In this document: one piece after another, positions 43,478 through 53,594 of the stretch
How positions within the stretch are numbered: position 1 is the stretch's first letter
Layout of the letters: each line of letters begins with the position of its first letter
Translations under genes and position numbers: made by a program
Origin: Victivallis sp. Marseille-Q1083
Lineage (GTDB): Bacteria > Verrucomicrobiota > Lentisphaeria > Victivallales > Victivallaceae
Direction of reading: 5' to 3'
Assembly (NCBI RefSeq): GCF_903645315.1
Contig: NZ_CAHJXL010000001.1
Coordinates: forward strand, 3,462,841 to 3,526,840
DNA: 64,000 nucleotides
The notes under the pieces: model-generated
Databases searched by the model: none
What the model saw: the letters and a program-made list of their open reading frames with translations, nothing else
Told to the model about the DNA's origin: nothing

Positions 43478-44551
43478 ATGTTGAAACAGGATAGTTTGCA
43501 GTTTCTGGAAGAGCTGCTGCGCAGCGCCAGTCCGTCCGGTTATGAGATGGAAGCCGCCGCGGTCTATCGCGAATACCTCGGCCGTTTTTGTCCGGAGGTG
43601 AAAACCGATGTGATGGGCAACACCATCGGCGTGCTCAATGCGGGTGCTCCGCTGCGGGTGATGCTGGCCGGCCATTACGACGAAATCGGCTTCCAGATCG
43701 TCTATATTTCCGACGAGGGATTGTTGTATTTCCGGCCGAACGGCGGTATTGACAAGCTCAATGTGCCGTCATCGGAAGTGGACATTCTGACCGCGGCCGG
43801 CCGGGTGCGCGGCGTGATCGGCAAAAAGCCGATTCACCTTTTGAAACCGGCCGAGCGCGATGTGCCGCCGGAATTGTCGGACATGTGGATCGACATCGGC
43901 GCCGAAGACCGCGAGGCGGCGGAAAAGCTGGTGGCGGTCGGCGATCCGGTGGTGATGCGGGCCAACTTCCGGCGTTTGAACGAGAACCGGGTGATGTCGA
44001 AGGGGATGGATGACAAGATCGGCGCTTTCGTCGTCGCCGAGACGATGCGGGAGTTGTCGGCGCGCCGGCTCAAGGTGGCGGTTTACGGGGTTGGAACGGT
44101 GCAGGAGGAGCTCGGCTTGCGCGGTGCGCATACCAGTTGTTTCGGTATTGATCCGGCAATCGGTTTTGCGGTCGACGTCGGTTTCACCACCGACATTCCG
44201 GATGTGGCGAAGAAAATCTGCGGCGATATCAAGCTGGGGAAGGGGCCGGAAATTACCCGCAGCGCCGACAACAATATTGTCCTGGGCCGCTTGATGCGCA
44301 AAGTTGCCGCCGAAAAGGAGATCGCCTGCCAGGAGTCGGTCGGGCACCGGGCGACCGGCGGGACCGATACGGCGCAGATGCAGATGACCCGCGCCGGAGT
44401 GGCGACCGCGCTGGTCAGCATTCCGAACCGCTATATGCACTCGGCGGTCGAAATCTGCGACCTGCGCGATGTCGAGGGTGCGGTGAGGTTGTTGACCGAG
44501 ACGATCGCCGCCTTGCAGGGCAATGAAACATTTATTCCCGGAATCGATTGA
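43478..44551 (+). CDS. M42 family metallopeptidase (glutamyl/deblocking aminopeptidase type)
   Basis: 357 aa. M42 landmarks are SASPSGYEMEAAAVYREYL, VMLAGHYDEIGFQIVYI (first metal His/Asp), MSKGMDDKIGAFVVAE (bridging Asp), VGTVQEELGLRGAHTSCF (Glu-Glu), AVDVGFTTDIPD and a late IPNRYMHSAVEICDLRD His. Cytosolic tetrahedral aminopeptidase (TET) family. SD GGAGG-type upstream. Monocistronic as far as visible. Confidence 0.93.
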   Translation: MLKQDSLQFLEELLRSASPSGYEMEAAAVYREYLGRFCPEVKTDVMGNTIGVLNAGAPLRVMLAGHYDEIGFQIVYISDEGLLYFRPNGGIDKLNVPSSEVDILTAAGRVRGVIGKKPIHLLKPAERDVPPELSDMWIDIGAEDREAAEKLVAVGDPVVMRANFRRLNENRVMSKGMDDKIGAFVVAETMRELSARRLKVAVYGVGTVQEELGLRGAHTSCFGIDPAIGFAVDVGFTTDIPDVAKKICGDIKLGKGPEITRSADNNIVLGRLMRKVAAEKEIACQESVGHRATGGTDTAQMQMTRAGVATALVSIPNRYMHSAVEICDLRDVEGAVRLLTETIAALQGNETFIPGID

Positions 44552-44713
44552 TAAAAACGGCGTTTTGTTTTTGCAATCGTCGATAGTGAGTGTTATATTT
44601 CTCCGGTCCCGGATTGCGCGGAAAAGTTGTACAGTCGGGCGCCGGGATTCCGGAGATGGGGTTTATTCATAATATTGAGAAAGTGATAACATCATAAGAG
44701 GGCGGCGGGTAAA

Positions 44714-45247
44714 ATGGCAGGAAATCCGAAACTTATTGTACTGTCGGAGAAATTACGCGGCAAGAGCTTTGAGTTGACCAAGGAGGTCATGAGTGCGGGA
44801 CGCAACGAACAGCGGGATATCTGCATCAAAGATCCGACTTTGAGTTCGCATCATTGCGACTTTGTCAAAACGGAACACAGCTATCTGGTGCGCGACAACG
44901 ACAGTACGAACGGTACGCGGGTCAACAATGTGCCGATTACCGAGCAGGAACTGAAAAACTTCGATGTCATTCAACTGGGCGGTGTGGAAATCCTGTTCGA
45001 TTTCGACGACGGGACGAATACCGCGGTCGGCTCCCGGACTGAAACCGGCATCGATCTGGATTCGACGACGAATACCGGATTGGCGACGGTGAAGCATTTT
45101 ACGAATTATTCCCCCTTTGCCGAGCGGGATACGAAGCGTCAACTGCGCAATCAGAAGATGGTTTTGGTTTTGGTCGGCGTTCTTGGGATTGCGGTTCTGG
45201 CATTGTTGATTGCGCTGGTGGTCATGGCCATGAACAAAATGTCTTGA
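44714..45247 (+). CDS. FHA-domain protein with C-terminal membrane anchor
   Basis: 177 aa. Residues ~20-100 are an FHA domain: MSAGRNEQRDICIKDPTLSS-type GR/SxxH region, HSYLVRDNDSTNGTRVNN and a following LGGVEILFDF strand. A linker of Thr/Asp leads to one C-terminal transmembrane helix (MVLVLVGVLGIAVLALLIALVV). It should bind phosphothreonine partners at the cytoplasmic face of the membrane. An imperfect inverted repeat (CTCCGG at 44601, CCGGAG at 44650) lies in the upstream region. The kinase partner is not in the window. Confidence 0.88.
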   Translation: MAGNPKLIVLSEKLRGKSFELTKEVMSAGRNEQRDICIKDPTLSSHHCDFVKTEHSYLVRDNDSTNGTRVNNVPITEQELKNFDVIQLGGVEILFDFDDGTNTAVGSRTETGIDLDSTTNTGLATVKHFTNYSPFAERDTKRQLRNQKMVLVLVGVLGIAVLALLIALVVMAMNKMS

Positions 45248-45376
45248 TTTTTTGCCCGGACCGCGCCGGGCGGTGCGGAATCGATAGAGCAATATTGGGA
45301 ACGAAGATGGGGAAAATGCAGCGGCATGTTCCATTTTCGTTCCGTTATTTTTTAATCTTGAATGAGGAGTCGTCTA

Positions 45377-47452
45377 TTGAGTATGGATCAGAATGATAAA
45401 AAATCTTCGCCGGAGCAGAAAAAGCGTGGACCGGCCCTGCCGCCCGGCGGCCTGGGCGGGCCGCGGCGGGTGAACCGGGCTTCTTTGGTCTGGCTGGCGC
45501 TGTTTGCGCTGATGGCGGTGGCCGTCTGGATCAAGTTTGCGGAGCCAGCCGTCCAGCAGGAGTGGAACCAGACGGAATTCGAACAGCGTCTGGTGGCCGG
45601 ACAGGTGCAATCCGCCGAAGCGATTCCCGATCCGGAAGGCGTCCTGAACATTACCGGCAAATTCGTTTTGCAGCCGGAGGACCTGCACAAATTGCCGGCC
45701 AAAAAGCGGCAGCAGAATGACGTCGGCTATTACAAGACCCGGGTGTTGAAGACGGAGCGGCTGGACGCGCTGCTGCAGGACAACCTGAAGGATTTCAAGG
45801 TGGAGCAGCAGAGCATGCTCGGCAGTTTCATCTGGATGGTGCTGCCGATGTTGCTGATCGTCGGGGTCATCTATTTCATGATTTCCCGGCAGTATAAAAT
45901 GGCCGGCAAAGGGGCGATGCAGTTCGGCAAGAGCCGGGCGCGGATGATCCCTCCGGATGAGTTGAATGTGTCGTTCGACGACATCGCCGGCGCGGATGAG
46001 GCCAAGGAGGAAATCACCGAGGTGGTGGATTTCCTCAAGGATCCGTTGAAGTTCAAGCTGTTGGGCGGCAAGATTCCCAAAGGCTGCCTGCTGACCGGAC
46101 CGCCGGGAACCGGCAAGACGCTGCTGGCCAAGGCGGTGGCCTGTGAGGCCAACGTGCCGTTTTTCTCGATCAGCGGTTCCGATTTCGTCGAAATGTTCGT
46201 CGGCGTCGGCGCCAGCCGGGTGCGCGATATGTTCGAACAGGCGCGCCGCTGTGCGCCCTGTCTGATTTTTATCGATGAAATCGACGCGGTCGGCCGTTCG
46301 CGTTTTTCCGGCATGGGCGGCGGCCACGATGAGCGGGAACAGACTTTGAATGCGATGCTGGTGGAAATGGACGGGCTGGAAAGCAGCCGCTCCAATGTCA
46401 TCGTGCTGGCGGCGACCAACCGGCCGGATGTGTTGGATCCGGCTTTGCTGCGGCCGGGCCGTTTCGACCGTCAGATCGTCATGGATCTGCCGGATATCGC
46501 CGGCCGCAAACGGATTCTCGAAGTGCATGTCAAGAATATCAAGGTGGACGATAGCGTCAATTTGGAGGTTATCGCCAAAGGGACGCCGGGATTCAGCGGC
46601 GCGGACCTGGCCAATTTGTGCAATGAGGCTGCGCTGCTGGCCGCCCGCAACAATCAGGAAGTGGTGACCCAGGCCGATATGGAAGAAGCGCGCGACAAGG
46701 TTTGCTGGGGGCGGGAACGCCGCAGCCGCAAGATGAGCGAACACGAACGCAAATTGACCGCCTATCACGAAGCCGGCCATACGCTGGTGGCGCTGCACAG
46801 CGACAAGGCGGATGAATTGCACAAAGTGACGATCGTGCCGCGCGGCCGCGCGCTCGGCTTGACCTTCCTGCTGCCGGAGTCCGACGGCTATTCGATCAGC
46901 AAGCTGGAATTGCTCGACGACATGGCGCTCTGCATGGGCGGCCGGGTGGCGGAGGAGTTGACGATGGGCGACATCACCAGCGGTGCGGCGCAGGATATCG
47001 AGCAGGCGACCCGGCAGGCGAGGTTGCTGGTCTGTGTTTTCGGCATGGATGACAATATCGGACCGATCAAGTACGGCAGTTACGGTCCGGTCCATGTGCG
47101 CTACGATGCGCCGCCGGCCGACAGCTACAGTCCGGAGACCGCTCGGGAGATCGACTTGGCGATCAAGCATTATCTGCAGCAGGCGATGGATCGCGCCCGG
47201 CAGATTTTGAGCGACCACCGCGACGAATTGGAAAAACTGGCGCAGGCTTTGCTCGAACGTGAAACGCTGAGCGTTCAGGATATTTATGAGTTGTTCGGCT
47301 GGAAAGACGGCAAACCGGCGGCTTCGGCTTCCGCGGCCGCGGAAGCTGGAACGATCCGGAACGACGGCGACGCGGAAACGCCGCTGGAACAGCCGGCGGA
47401 GACGCCGAAACCGCTTGAAATCGTCAAGGAGCCGGAATCCGGCAGCTTATAA
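45377..47452 (+). CDS. ftsH: ATP-dependent zinc metalloprotease FtsH
   Basis: 691 aa. Two N-terminal transmembrane helices ([38 protein letters not shown]) flank a periplasmic domain. The AAA domain has GPPGTGKT (241-248), [13 protein letters not shown] (Walker B) and the Arg-finger block RPGRFDRQI. The protease domain has HEAGH at 464-468. The N-terminus has a Pro/Lys-rich cytosolic extension of ~35 residues and the C-terminus an Ala/Glu/Pro-rich tail. TTG 45377 fits GGAG spacing best; ATG 45383 and 45362 are alternatives. Confidence 0.95.
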   Translation: MSMDQNDKKSSPEQKKRGPALPPGGLGGPRRVNRASLVWLALFALMAVAVWIKFAEPAVQQEWNQTEFEQRLVAGQVQSAEAIPDPEGVLNITGKFVLQPEDLHKLPAKKRQQNDVGYYKTRVLKTERLDALLQDNLKDFKVEQQSMLGSFIWMVLPMLLIVGVIYFMISRQYKMAGKGAMQFGKSRARMIPPDELNVSFDDIAGADEAKEEITEVVDFLKDPLKFKLLGGKIPKGCLLTGPPGTGKTLLAKAVACEANVPFFSISGSDFVEMFVGVGASRVRDMFEQARRCAPCLIFIDEIDAVGRSRFSGMGGGHDEREQTLNAMLVEMDGLESSRSNVIVLAATNRPDVLDPALLRPGRFDRQIVMDLPDIAGRKRILEVHVKNIKVDDSVNLEVIAKGTPGFSGADLANLCNEAALLAARNNQEVVTQADMEEARDKVCWGRERRSRKMSEHERKLTAYHEAGHTLVALHSDKADELHKVTIVPRGRALGLTFLLPESDGYSISKLELLDDMALCMGGRVAEELTMGDITSGAAQDIEQATRQARLLVCVFGMDDNIGPIKYGSYGPVHVRYDAPPADSYSPETAREIDLAIKHYLQQAMDRARQILSDHRDELEKLAQALLERETLSVQDIYELFGWKDGKPAASASAAAEAGTIRNDGDAETPLEQPAETPKPLEIVKEPESGSL

Positions 47453-47467
47453 CCGGGTTGTGGCAGG

Positions 47468-47779
47468 ATGGCGGATTGGCGAACGGTGTTGCGGCCGGAT
47501 GGCGCGGGCGGCTGTGTGGTGAAATGCCATGTGCAGCCGCGTTCCTCGCGCAGCCGGCCGGTGGGTCTTTATGAGGAAAGCCTCAAAGTGGCGCTGACGG
47601 CGCCGCCGGTGGACGGGAAGGCCAATGCGGAACTGATCGCCTGTCTGGCCAAATTTTTCGGCCTGCCCAAAGGACGGGTGTCGCTGTGGAAGGGCGCCGC
47701 CGCCAGGGACAAGCTGGTGGTGCTGGCCGGGCTGGCGCCGGAAGAGGCTGGCCGGCGGCTGGAAGAGAAGTTGAACTGA
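47468..47779 (+). CDS. YggU/DUF167 family protein
   Basis: 103 aa, typical length. The family core is KCHVQPRSSRSRPVGLYEESLKVALTAPPVDGKANAELI and RVSLWKGAAARDKLVVLAG. Small conserved alpha/beta protein of unknown biochemical role. It lies 15 nt after ftsH, so it is cotranscribed. Confidence 0.9.
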   Translation: MADWRTVLRPDGAGGCVVKCHVQPRSSRSRPVGLYEESLKVALTAPPVDGKANAELIACLAKFFGLPKGRVSLWKGAAARDKLVVLAGLAPEEAGRRLEEKLN

Positions 47780-47815
47780 AATTTTGATGAAAATAAGGTT
47801 GATGGATTTTTTCCG

Positions 47816-49024
47816 ATGAAAAGTATCATTTTCCTGGCGGACGGGATGGCCGACGAGCCATTGGAGGAGCTGGGCGGCAGGACGCCGCTCGAGGCGGTGG
47901 AAACGCCGGCGATGGACCGCATCGCCCGGCTTGGCGCGAACGGCACCTTTCTGTCGTTGCCGCCCGGCTTGCCGACCTCTTCCGATGTCGCCAACATGTC
48001 GGTGCTCGGCTTTTATCCGGAACGGAATTATCCGGGCCGCGGACCGATCGAGGCGGTCAGCCAGGGAATTGCCCTGGCCGATGATGATGTCGCCTGGCGC
48101 TGCAATCTGGTGACGGTGTCGCCGGACGGGATTTTGCTCGACTACTCGGCCGGCCACATCGACAATGCGGTTTCCGCCGAATTGATCGCCGCGCTGCAGC
48201 GGGAATTCGGTTCCGGGCGGGTGAGTTTTCATCCCGGCGTCAGCTACCGCAATCTGCTGGTGCTGCACGGCCGGGAATTTTCGGCGGACATCGGTTATCA
48301 GAAGCCGGATTCCTCGCAGGGCATCCCGGTCGATCAATTGCAGCTGACCGCGCTGGACGATTCGCCGGAAGCGCGTCATACGGTGCGGTTTCTGCAGGAT
48401 TTGTCGCGGCGGGCCGCCGCTTTTCTGGCGGCGCATCCGCTGAACCGGGGCAAGACTTCGCCGGCCAATGAAATCTGGCCGTGGAGTCCCGGCCGCCGGC
48501 CGAATCTGCAGCCGTTCAGCCGGCGTTATGCCGGCCGGACCGGCGCGATCATCAGCGCCGTCGATGTCATCCGCGGCATCGGCAAGGCGGCGGGGATGAC
48601 CGTCGTCGAGGTGCCGGGAGCGACCGGTTTTATCGATACCAATTACGAAGGCAAGGTCGCCGCGGCGCTGAAAGCATTGGAAGACCACGATTTCGTTTAT
48701 ATCCACGTCGAGGCGATCGACGAGTGTTCCCACATGGGTGATTTGGCGTTGAAAATGCGGGCGATCAGGGATTTCGACTGCCGGATCGTCGCGCCGGTGC
48801 TGGAGGCGCTGCGAGATCGGGAAGTGCTTTATGCGGTATTGCCGGACCATCCGGTCCCGTTGAAATTGCGCAAGCATACCCGTACGCCGGTTCCGGTGGC
48901 GGTCTGCGGTCCCGGCATCCCGGCCGACGCGGTCGGGGCCTACAGCGAGCGCCTGGCGCCACAGGGTGCGCTGGGGGCGCTCCGCGGCGACCAGTTGATG
49001 AAAATCATGTTGCAACTCGACTGA
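47816..49024 (+). CDS. apgM: Cofactor-independent phosphoglycerate mutase (ApgM type)
   Basis: 402 aa. The alkaline-phosphatase-superfamily start KSIIFLADGMADEPLEEL carries the metal Asp, and LPTSSDVANMSVLGFYPE carries the phospho-Ser (TSSDVAN). IHVEAIDECSHMGDLALKMRAI and AVLPDHPVPLKLRKHT supply the C-terminal metal ligands. It interconverts 3- and 2-phosphoglycerate. Archaeal-type aPGAM is also found in anaerobic bacteria; some family members act as phosphonopyruvate decarboxylase-like proteins, less likely here. Confidence 0.88.
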   Translation: MKSIIFLADGMADEPLEELGGRTPLEAVETPAMDRIARLGANGTFLSLPPGLPTSSDVANMSVLGFYPERNYPGRGPIEAVSQGIALADDDVAWRCNLVTVSPDGILLDYSAGHIDNAVSAELIAALQREFGSGRVSFHPGVSYRNLLVLHGREFSADIGYQKPDSSQGIPVDQLQLTALDDSPEARHTVRFLQDLSRRAAAFLAAHPLNRGKTSPANEIWPWSPGRRPNLQPFSRRYAGRTGAIISAVDVIRGIGKAAGMTVVEVPGATGFIDTNYEGKVAAALKALEDHDFVYIHVEAIDECSHMGDLALKMRAIRDFDCRIVAPVLEALRDREVLYAVLPDHPVPLKLRKHTRTPVPVAVCGPGIPADAVGAYSERLAPQGALGALRGDQLMKIMLQLD

Positions 49025-49035
49025 CGCAGGCAGCG

Positions 49036-50490
49036 ATGACCGCCGGGGAACAAGCAAGAAAACGTTGGGTGCTGCCGGTATTGTTGCTGGCGGCGCTTTT
49101 TTTCCTGCGTGGCGCCTTGTATCGCGATCTGTGGTTTGACGAGGCGTTGACAGTTTTGAATTTCATGCTGCCGTTGCCGGACGCCTGGGCGGTATACCGT
49201 TCCTATTTCATTCCCAACAATCAAATTCTTTATACGATTTTTCTGCAGAACTGGCACCACTTGGCGCCGGATTGGCTGCCGGTGGAATTGTTCTGGCGGC
49301 TCGGCAGCGTTGGTTTGGCGCTGCTGACGGTGAGTGTCCTGTTCCTGACCTTCCGGAAACGGCTGGGAAGCTGGCTCTGGGGCGGCGTGCTGGCGTTTTA
49401 TGTCGCCTCGGTGCCGCTGGCGATCTACGGCACGGCGGTTCGCGGTTACATGCTCAGTTCACTGGCGCTCGCTCTGGCGCTGGCGGCCGGGCAGTCGCTC
49501 TGCTGCCGGTTGCGGCCGGCCAATCTGCTGGGCTATTTTGCCGCCTCGCTGCTGGCGGTGGGAACCATTCCGACCAATCTGGTGGCGCTGGGCGGCGTGG
49601 CGCTTTATTTCCTGCCGTATTGTCGGAAGAGGTTCTGGCGGGATGGCCGTTTTTACGCTTTGGTTTTGCTGCCGCCGGCGGCTGCCGCGCTGTTTTATCT
49701 GCCGATTGCCGGGGCGGTGCAGAAGGCGATGGCGCTGCAGGAGGGCTGGACGCAGCAGGGACGGGCGTTGCTCTACTTATATTGCGCGTTCGGATTCGCT
49801 TTCCTGCCGGTGCTGTTGCCGGCCTTGTGGGGCGGTTGGCGGTTCTGGCGCCGGAAGGCTTGCCGGCGGCGCTGGTGCTGGCGCCTTTTCATTCCGTTGC
49901 TGCCGTTGCCGTTGTGCCTGGGGTTGGCGGTGGCGCCGTTTCCGCGGATATTTTTCAATTTCTGGCCGTTGGGATTGTTGCTGCTGGCCGGGGGCATGCG
50001 TCATCTGACTGCCGCCAGACGGAAATCGTCCGACGGCCTGGCGCTTTTTCTGGCCGGCGTCGTGCTGGCCGGCGGCTGGGGTATGCTCCAGCGGGAGGCC
50101 GGCGGCTGGCTGGCCGGCCGGTTGAAGGCGTCCGGCCAGATGGACGATCTTTTTGAACCCTATTATATGCAGGATTCCTTTGCCGTCCAGCCGACGCTGG
50201 CGGAATTGCGCCGGCTGTTTCCGGAGCGTCTGCCGGTCACTTTCCTGACCTTCCGGGCGGATCCGTGGCCGGTGATGTTTTACGGTTCGTGGTATTACGG
50301 ATTCGGCGAGGAATGGCGTTTCGACGGACCGCGGGGGCCGGTGGCCGCCCTGCCGAAGGACGCGCTGGTGATCATGCAGCGGCAGGAGGACCCGGTGGCG
50401 GTGCTGGACGAGCTGGACCGCCGTTTCGGCCGGCGTCACTGGGTGGAATTGTTCGAGAACGATTTTCACCGGGTTTACCGGAGTCGCTGA
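49036..50490 (+). CDS. GT-C type membrane glycosyltransferase (PMT_2/GT39-like)
   Basis: 484 aa with about ten transmembrane helices. The first extracytoplasmic loop holds LYRDLWFDEALTVLNFML, the D-E motif of GT-C enzymes that use polyprenyl-phosphate sugars. A C-terminal soluble domain (~380-484, PTLAELRRLFPERLPVTFLTF) follows the helices. It starts 11 nt after apgM. Acceptor unknown; lipid A or protein modification is possible. Confidence 0.75.
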   Translation: MTAGEQARKRWVLPVLLLAALFFLRGALYRDLWFDEALTVLNFMLPLPDAWAVYRSYFIPNNQILYTIFLQNWHHLAPDWLPVELFWRLGSVGLALLTVSVLFLTFRKRLGSWLWGGVLAFYVASVPLAIYGTAVRGYMLSSLALALALAAGQSLCCRLRPANLLGYFAASLLAVGTIPTNLVALGGVALYFLPYCRKRFWRDGRFYALVLLPPAAAALFYLPIAGAVQKAMALQEGWTQQGRALLYLYCAFGFAFLPVLLPALWGGWRFWRRKACRRRWCWRLFIPLLPLPLCLGLAVAPFPRIFFNFWPLGLLLLAGGMRHLTAARRKSSDGLALFLAGVVLAGGWGMLQREAGGWLAGRLKASGQMDDLFEPYYMQDSFAVQPTLAELRRLFPERLPVTFLTFRADPWPVMFYGSWYYGFGEEWRFDGPRGPVAALPKDALVIMQRQEDPVAVLDELDRRFGRRHWVELFENDFHRVYRSR

Positions 50491-50500
50491 AGGGCTGGCC

Positions 50501-51262
50501 ATGGCGGAAGAAAAAATGCCGGCGGATCCGGAAATGAGGGAGCCCGACAGATTGCTGTCGGCGGCCGGTCCGGCGGCGGTGTGCGCCTGGTTGTTCTTCT
50601 ATCTACTGCTGCCGCTTCTGGTGGCCGGTTACGGTAGGGCTGAATTGGGTTGGGAGCGTCTGCCGGTCGGCTGGCAGGTCGGGTTGACGCTGGGGATGCC
50701 CTGCTGTACGCTGTTGACGGTGATGGCTTTTCTCCGGTGGCGGGCTGGCCGGCCGGTCGATTGGCTGGTTTTGTTCGGGCTGGCCGGCCGGAAAGACGAC
50801 AATGTTTTATTCCGGGCGCTGCTGGCGGTCATCATCTGGCTGCCCTGGGTGGAATTGATCACCGGACTCTGGCAGGCGGTGTTGAATCAATTGCACTGGA
50901 GCTACGAATCGCAGCAGCAGATGGTCGCTTTGCTAAACGAGGTGGAAACGCGGCCGCTGCTGCTGGCGCTGCTGATTCTGGCAACCGTGGTGGTGGCGCC
51001 GGTAACGGAGGAGATTATTTTCCGGCGCTTGCTGTTCGAATGGCTGGCGCCCGGCTTCGGTCGGGCCCCGGCGGTGGTGCTGACCAGTCTATTGTTCGGT
51101 ATCGTCCATTGGGCGCTGCTGCCGGCTCCCGGGTTGATTTTGCTGGCAATTGGATTCCAGTTGGGTTATCTCTGGCGGCGGTCGCTGCGGTTGCCGGTGA
51201 TCTGGCATATGCTGCATAACGGTATCGCGCTGTTGGCGTATTATTGCTGGGATCTGGCCTGA
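50501..51262 (+). CDS. CPBP family intramembrane metalloprotease (Abi type)
   Basis: 253 aa, multi-spanning. The three CPBP motifs are visible: VTEEIIFRRLLFEWL (EExxxR), LLFGIVHWALL (FxxxH) and WHMLHNGIALL (HxxxN/H). These are membrane proteases related to Rce1, with roles in prenyl-protein processing, bacteriocin self-immunity or stress. It follows the glycosyltransferase by 10 nt on the same strand. Confidence 0.88.
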   Translation: MAEEKMPADPEMREPDRLLSAAGPAAVCAWLFFYLLLPLLVAGYGRAELGWERLPVGWQVGLTLGMPCCTLLTVMAFLRWRAGRPVDWLVLFGLAGRKDDNVLFRALLAVIIWLPWVELITGLWQAVLNQLHWSYESQQQMVALLNEVETRPLLLALLILATVVVAPVTEEIIFRRLLFEWLAPGFGRAPAVVLTSLLFGIVHWALLPAPGLILLAIGFQLGYLWRRSLRLPVIWHMLHNGIALLAYYCWDLA

Positions 51263-51395
51263 ATCTTGCAGATATCGCGCCGATTGACAGTACGGAAGCC
51301 GGAATGTTTCTGGTAAAAAGCCGGAAACGGTGGTATATTATCAGCGATATTGTTTGGGAATTTTGGATTATAACATAGAAAGGACGACGCGGGCC

Positions 51396-52649
51396 ATGGC
51401 GACATTCGACAAGATCAACATTCCTTCCGGTGATAAAATTACTGTGAATGCAGCCGGGGAATTGAACGTGCCGGATCGGCCGGTTATCGCCTATATCGAA
51501 GGCGACGGCATCGGACCGGACATCACCCGGGCGAGCAGGTATATCTGGGACAGCGCAGTGGAAAAAGCCTATGGCGGCAAGCGCAGAATCGCCTGGATGG
51601 AGGTGTTTGCCGGCGAAAAGGCCAATGCCGTCTATGGGGAGAACACCTGGCTGCCGGAAGAGACGGTGCAGGCGATCAGCGAATATCTGGTGGCGATCAA
51701 AGGACCGTTGACCACACCGGTCGGCGGCGGAATCCGTTCGCTGAACGTCGCTTTGCGCCAGAAGCTGGATCTCTATGTCTGCCTGCGGCCGGTGCAGTAT
51801 TTTCAGGGGGTGCCTTCGCCGGTGAAAGCGCCGGAAAAGACCGACATGGTCATCTTTCGGGAAAATTCTGAGGATATTTATGCCGGCATCGAATGGAACG
51901 CCGGGACGCCGGAGGCGCGGAAGGTCATCGAATTTCTGCAGCGGGAAATGAAAGTCGACAAAATCCGTTTCCCGGAAACCTCCAGCATCGGCATCAAGCC
52001 GATTTCCCGGGAAGGTTCCGAACGGCTGGTGCGGGCGGCGATGCGTTACGCGATCGCCAATAAGCGCCGCAATGTGACGCTGGTGCACAAGGGCAACATC
52101 ATGAAATTCACCGAAGGCGGTTTCAAGAACTGGGGCTATGAGCTGGTGCGGCGGGAGTTCGCCGACGTGGCGGTGCCGGCGCCGGATTGCGACTGGCAGG
52201 CCCCGGCCGGCAAAATCCTGGTCAAGGATTGCATCTGCGACGCTTTCCTGCAGCAGATTCTGACCCGGCCGGAAGATTACGACGTCATCGCGACGATGAA
52301 TCTGAACGGCGATTACGTTTCCGATGCGTTGGCGGCCTGCGTCGGCGGCATCGGCATCGCGCCGGGAGCGAACATCAATTACGTCACCGGCCATGCGCTT
52401 TTCGAAGCGACGCACGGGACGGCGCCGAAGTATGCCGGGCAGGACAAAGTCAATCCTTCTTCACTGGCGCTGTCCGGGGAGATGCTGTTGCGTTACATCG
52501 GTTACACTGAAGCGGCCGATTTGGTGCTGCGCGGCATTCAGCGGGCGATCGGCGACCGGGTGGTGACTTACGATTTCGCCCGCCTGATGGAAAATCCGAC
52601 CGAAGTTTCCTGTTCCGGTTTTGCCCGGGCCGTGGTTGAACGGATGTAA
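51396..52649 (+). CDS. icd: NADP-dependent isocitrate dehydrogenase
   Basis: 417 aa from ATG 51396, with AAAGGA upstream. Substrate and phosphate residues are in [14 protein letters not shown], the [21 protein letters not shown] Arg cluster, the [14 protein letters not shown] Ser and [13 protein letters not shown] Lys. Metal Asp residues lie in [47 protein letters not shown] is the cofactor block with NADP-type residues. TCA-cycle enzyme. The following EIIA-CBS gene starts 18 nt later. Confidence 0.95.
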   Translation: MATFDKINIPSGDKITVNAAGELNVPDRPVIAYIEGDGIGPDITRASRYIWDSAVEKAYGGKRRIAWMEVFAGEKANAVYGENTWLPEETVQAISEYLVAIKGPLTTPVGGGIRSLNVALRQKLDLYVCLRPVQYFQGVPSPVKAPEKTDMVIFRENSEDIYAGIEWNAGTPEARKVIEFLQREMKVDKIRFPETSSIGIKPISREGSERLVRAAMRYAIANKRRNVTLVHKGNIMKFTEGGFKNWGYELVRREFADVAVPAPDCDWQAPAGKILVKDCICDAFLQQILTRPEDYDVIATMNLNGDYVSDALAACVGGIGIAPGANINYVTGHALFEATHGTAPKYAGQDKVNPSSLALSGEMLLRYIGYTEAADLVLRGIQRAIGDRVVTYDFARLMENPTEVSCSGFARAVVERM

Positions 52650-52667
52650 TATGGAAAGGTACGACAA

Positions 52668-53579
52668 ATGAAACTGGTATCGTTGTTGAATGAGGAATTG
52701 ATCTTCTGCGGGCTTACCGCGCCGGACCGTCGTTCGCTTTATCAAAAGATGGTGTCGGAGGCGTGCCGCCGGCTGGAAGACGTTTCCTGGGAAGTGCCGG
52801 CGCTGGTCGATTCGCTGATCGAACGCGAGGACAGTCTCGGCATGGCCTATGAAGGTGTGGCGCTGCCGCATACCCGGGTGGAGGAGTTGGACGATTTGTA
52901 TATCATCATCGGCGTGCTCGAGGAGCCGATGACGATCAAGTCGGGAGACCTGAAACCCTGCCAACTGGTGATCATGTCGCTGATTTCCGGCAATACCTCG
53001 GCGACTTACTTGAAGATGCTTTCGGCGTTCACCCGCTATCTGAGCGATCCGGTCAATCTGCACAAGTTGACGGCAGTCGGCGACGCCGAAGAATTTCTGA
53101 CGGTGCTGCGTGACGACGACGTCAAGGTCAAGCGCAACATCACCGCCGAGGATATGATGACGCGGGATTGCGCCCGGGTGCAGCCGGACGACAGTTTGTC
53201 GGTGGCGCTGGATATTTTCAACCGCGACAGCAGCGAGGTGCTGCCGGTGGTCGACGTGCACGGCAAGCTGGTCGGCGTGCTGGACGCGACCGAGGTGATC
53301 AAGAGTTTTATCCCCGATTACATTTTCATGATGGACCACCTGAAATTTCTGTCCAGTTTCGAGGTGTTCGAAAAGATTTTCAAGGAAGAGAATCGGCTGG
53401 CGGTCAAGGATTACATGCTGCCGGTCAAGGCGACGCTGGCACCGGAAACGCCGCTGATCCAATTCACCGTCGGGCTGGCGCGGCGCGAATGCTGGACCTA
53501 TTATGTGGTGGATGCGTCGAATACGCTGCTGGGAGAAATTTCCGTACACAACATCATTCACAAAGTTTTGCGCGGTTGA
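52668..53579 (+). CDS. PTS EIIA (fructose/Ntr type)-CBS domain regulatory protein (module 2)
   Basis: 303 aa. EIIA-2 domain with the phospho-His in GVALPHTRVEEL (H68), then a CBS pair (AEDMMTRDCARVQPDDSLSVAL, GKLVGVLDATEVIK, VKDYMLPVKATLAPETPLIQF, LGEISVHNIIHKVL). Same domain order and length as the module 1 protein at 25690-26613, also directly upstream of a permease. SD GGAAAGG. A regulatory EIIA without EIIB/EIIC. Confidence 0.88.
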   Translation: MKLVSLLNEELIFCGLTAPDRRSLYQKMVSEACRRLEDVSWEVPALVDSLIEREDSLGMAYEGVALPHTRVEELDDLYIIIGVLEEPMTIKSGDLKPCQLVIMSLISGNTSATYLKMLSAFTRYLSDPVNLHKLTAVGDAEEFLTVLRDDDVKVKRNITAEDMMTRDCARVQPDDSLSVALDIFNRDSSEVLPVVDVHGKLVGVLDATEVIKSFIPDYIFMMDHLKFLSSFEVFEKIFKEENRLAVKDYMLPVKATLAPETPLIQFTVGLARRECWTYYVVDASNTLLGEISVHNIIHKVLRG

Positions 53580-53594
53580 TCGAAGGATAGAAAA

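Noticed and set aside
44601-44655. CTCCGG...CCGGAG inverted repeat upstream of the FHA gene as a riboswitch
   Set aside because: It matches no riboswitch core I know; it is only an imperfect hairpin.
45374-47218. 614-codon minus-strand frame across ftsH
   Set aside because: Antisense shadow of an unmistakable FtsH gene; no SD or family features.
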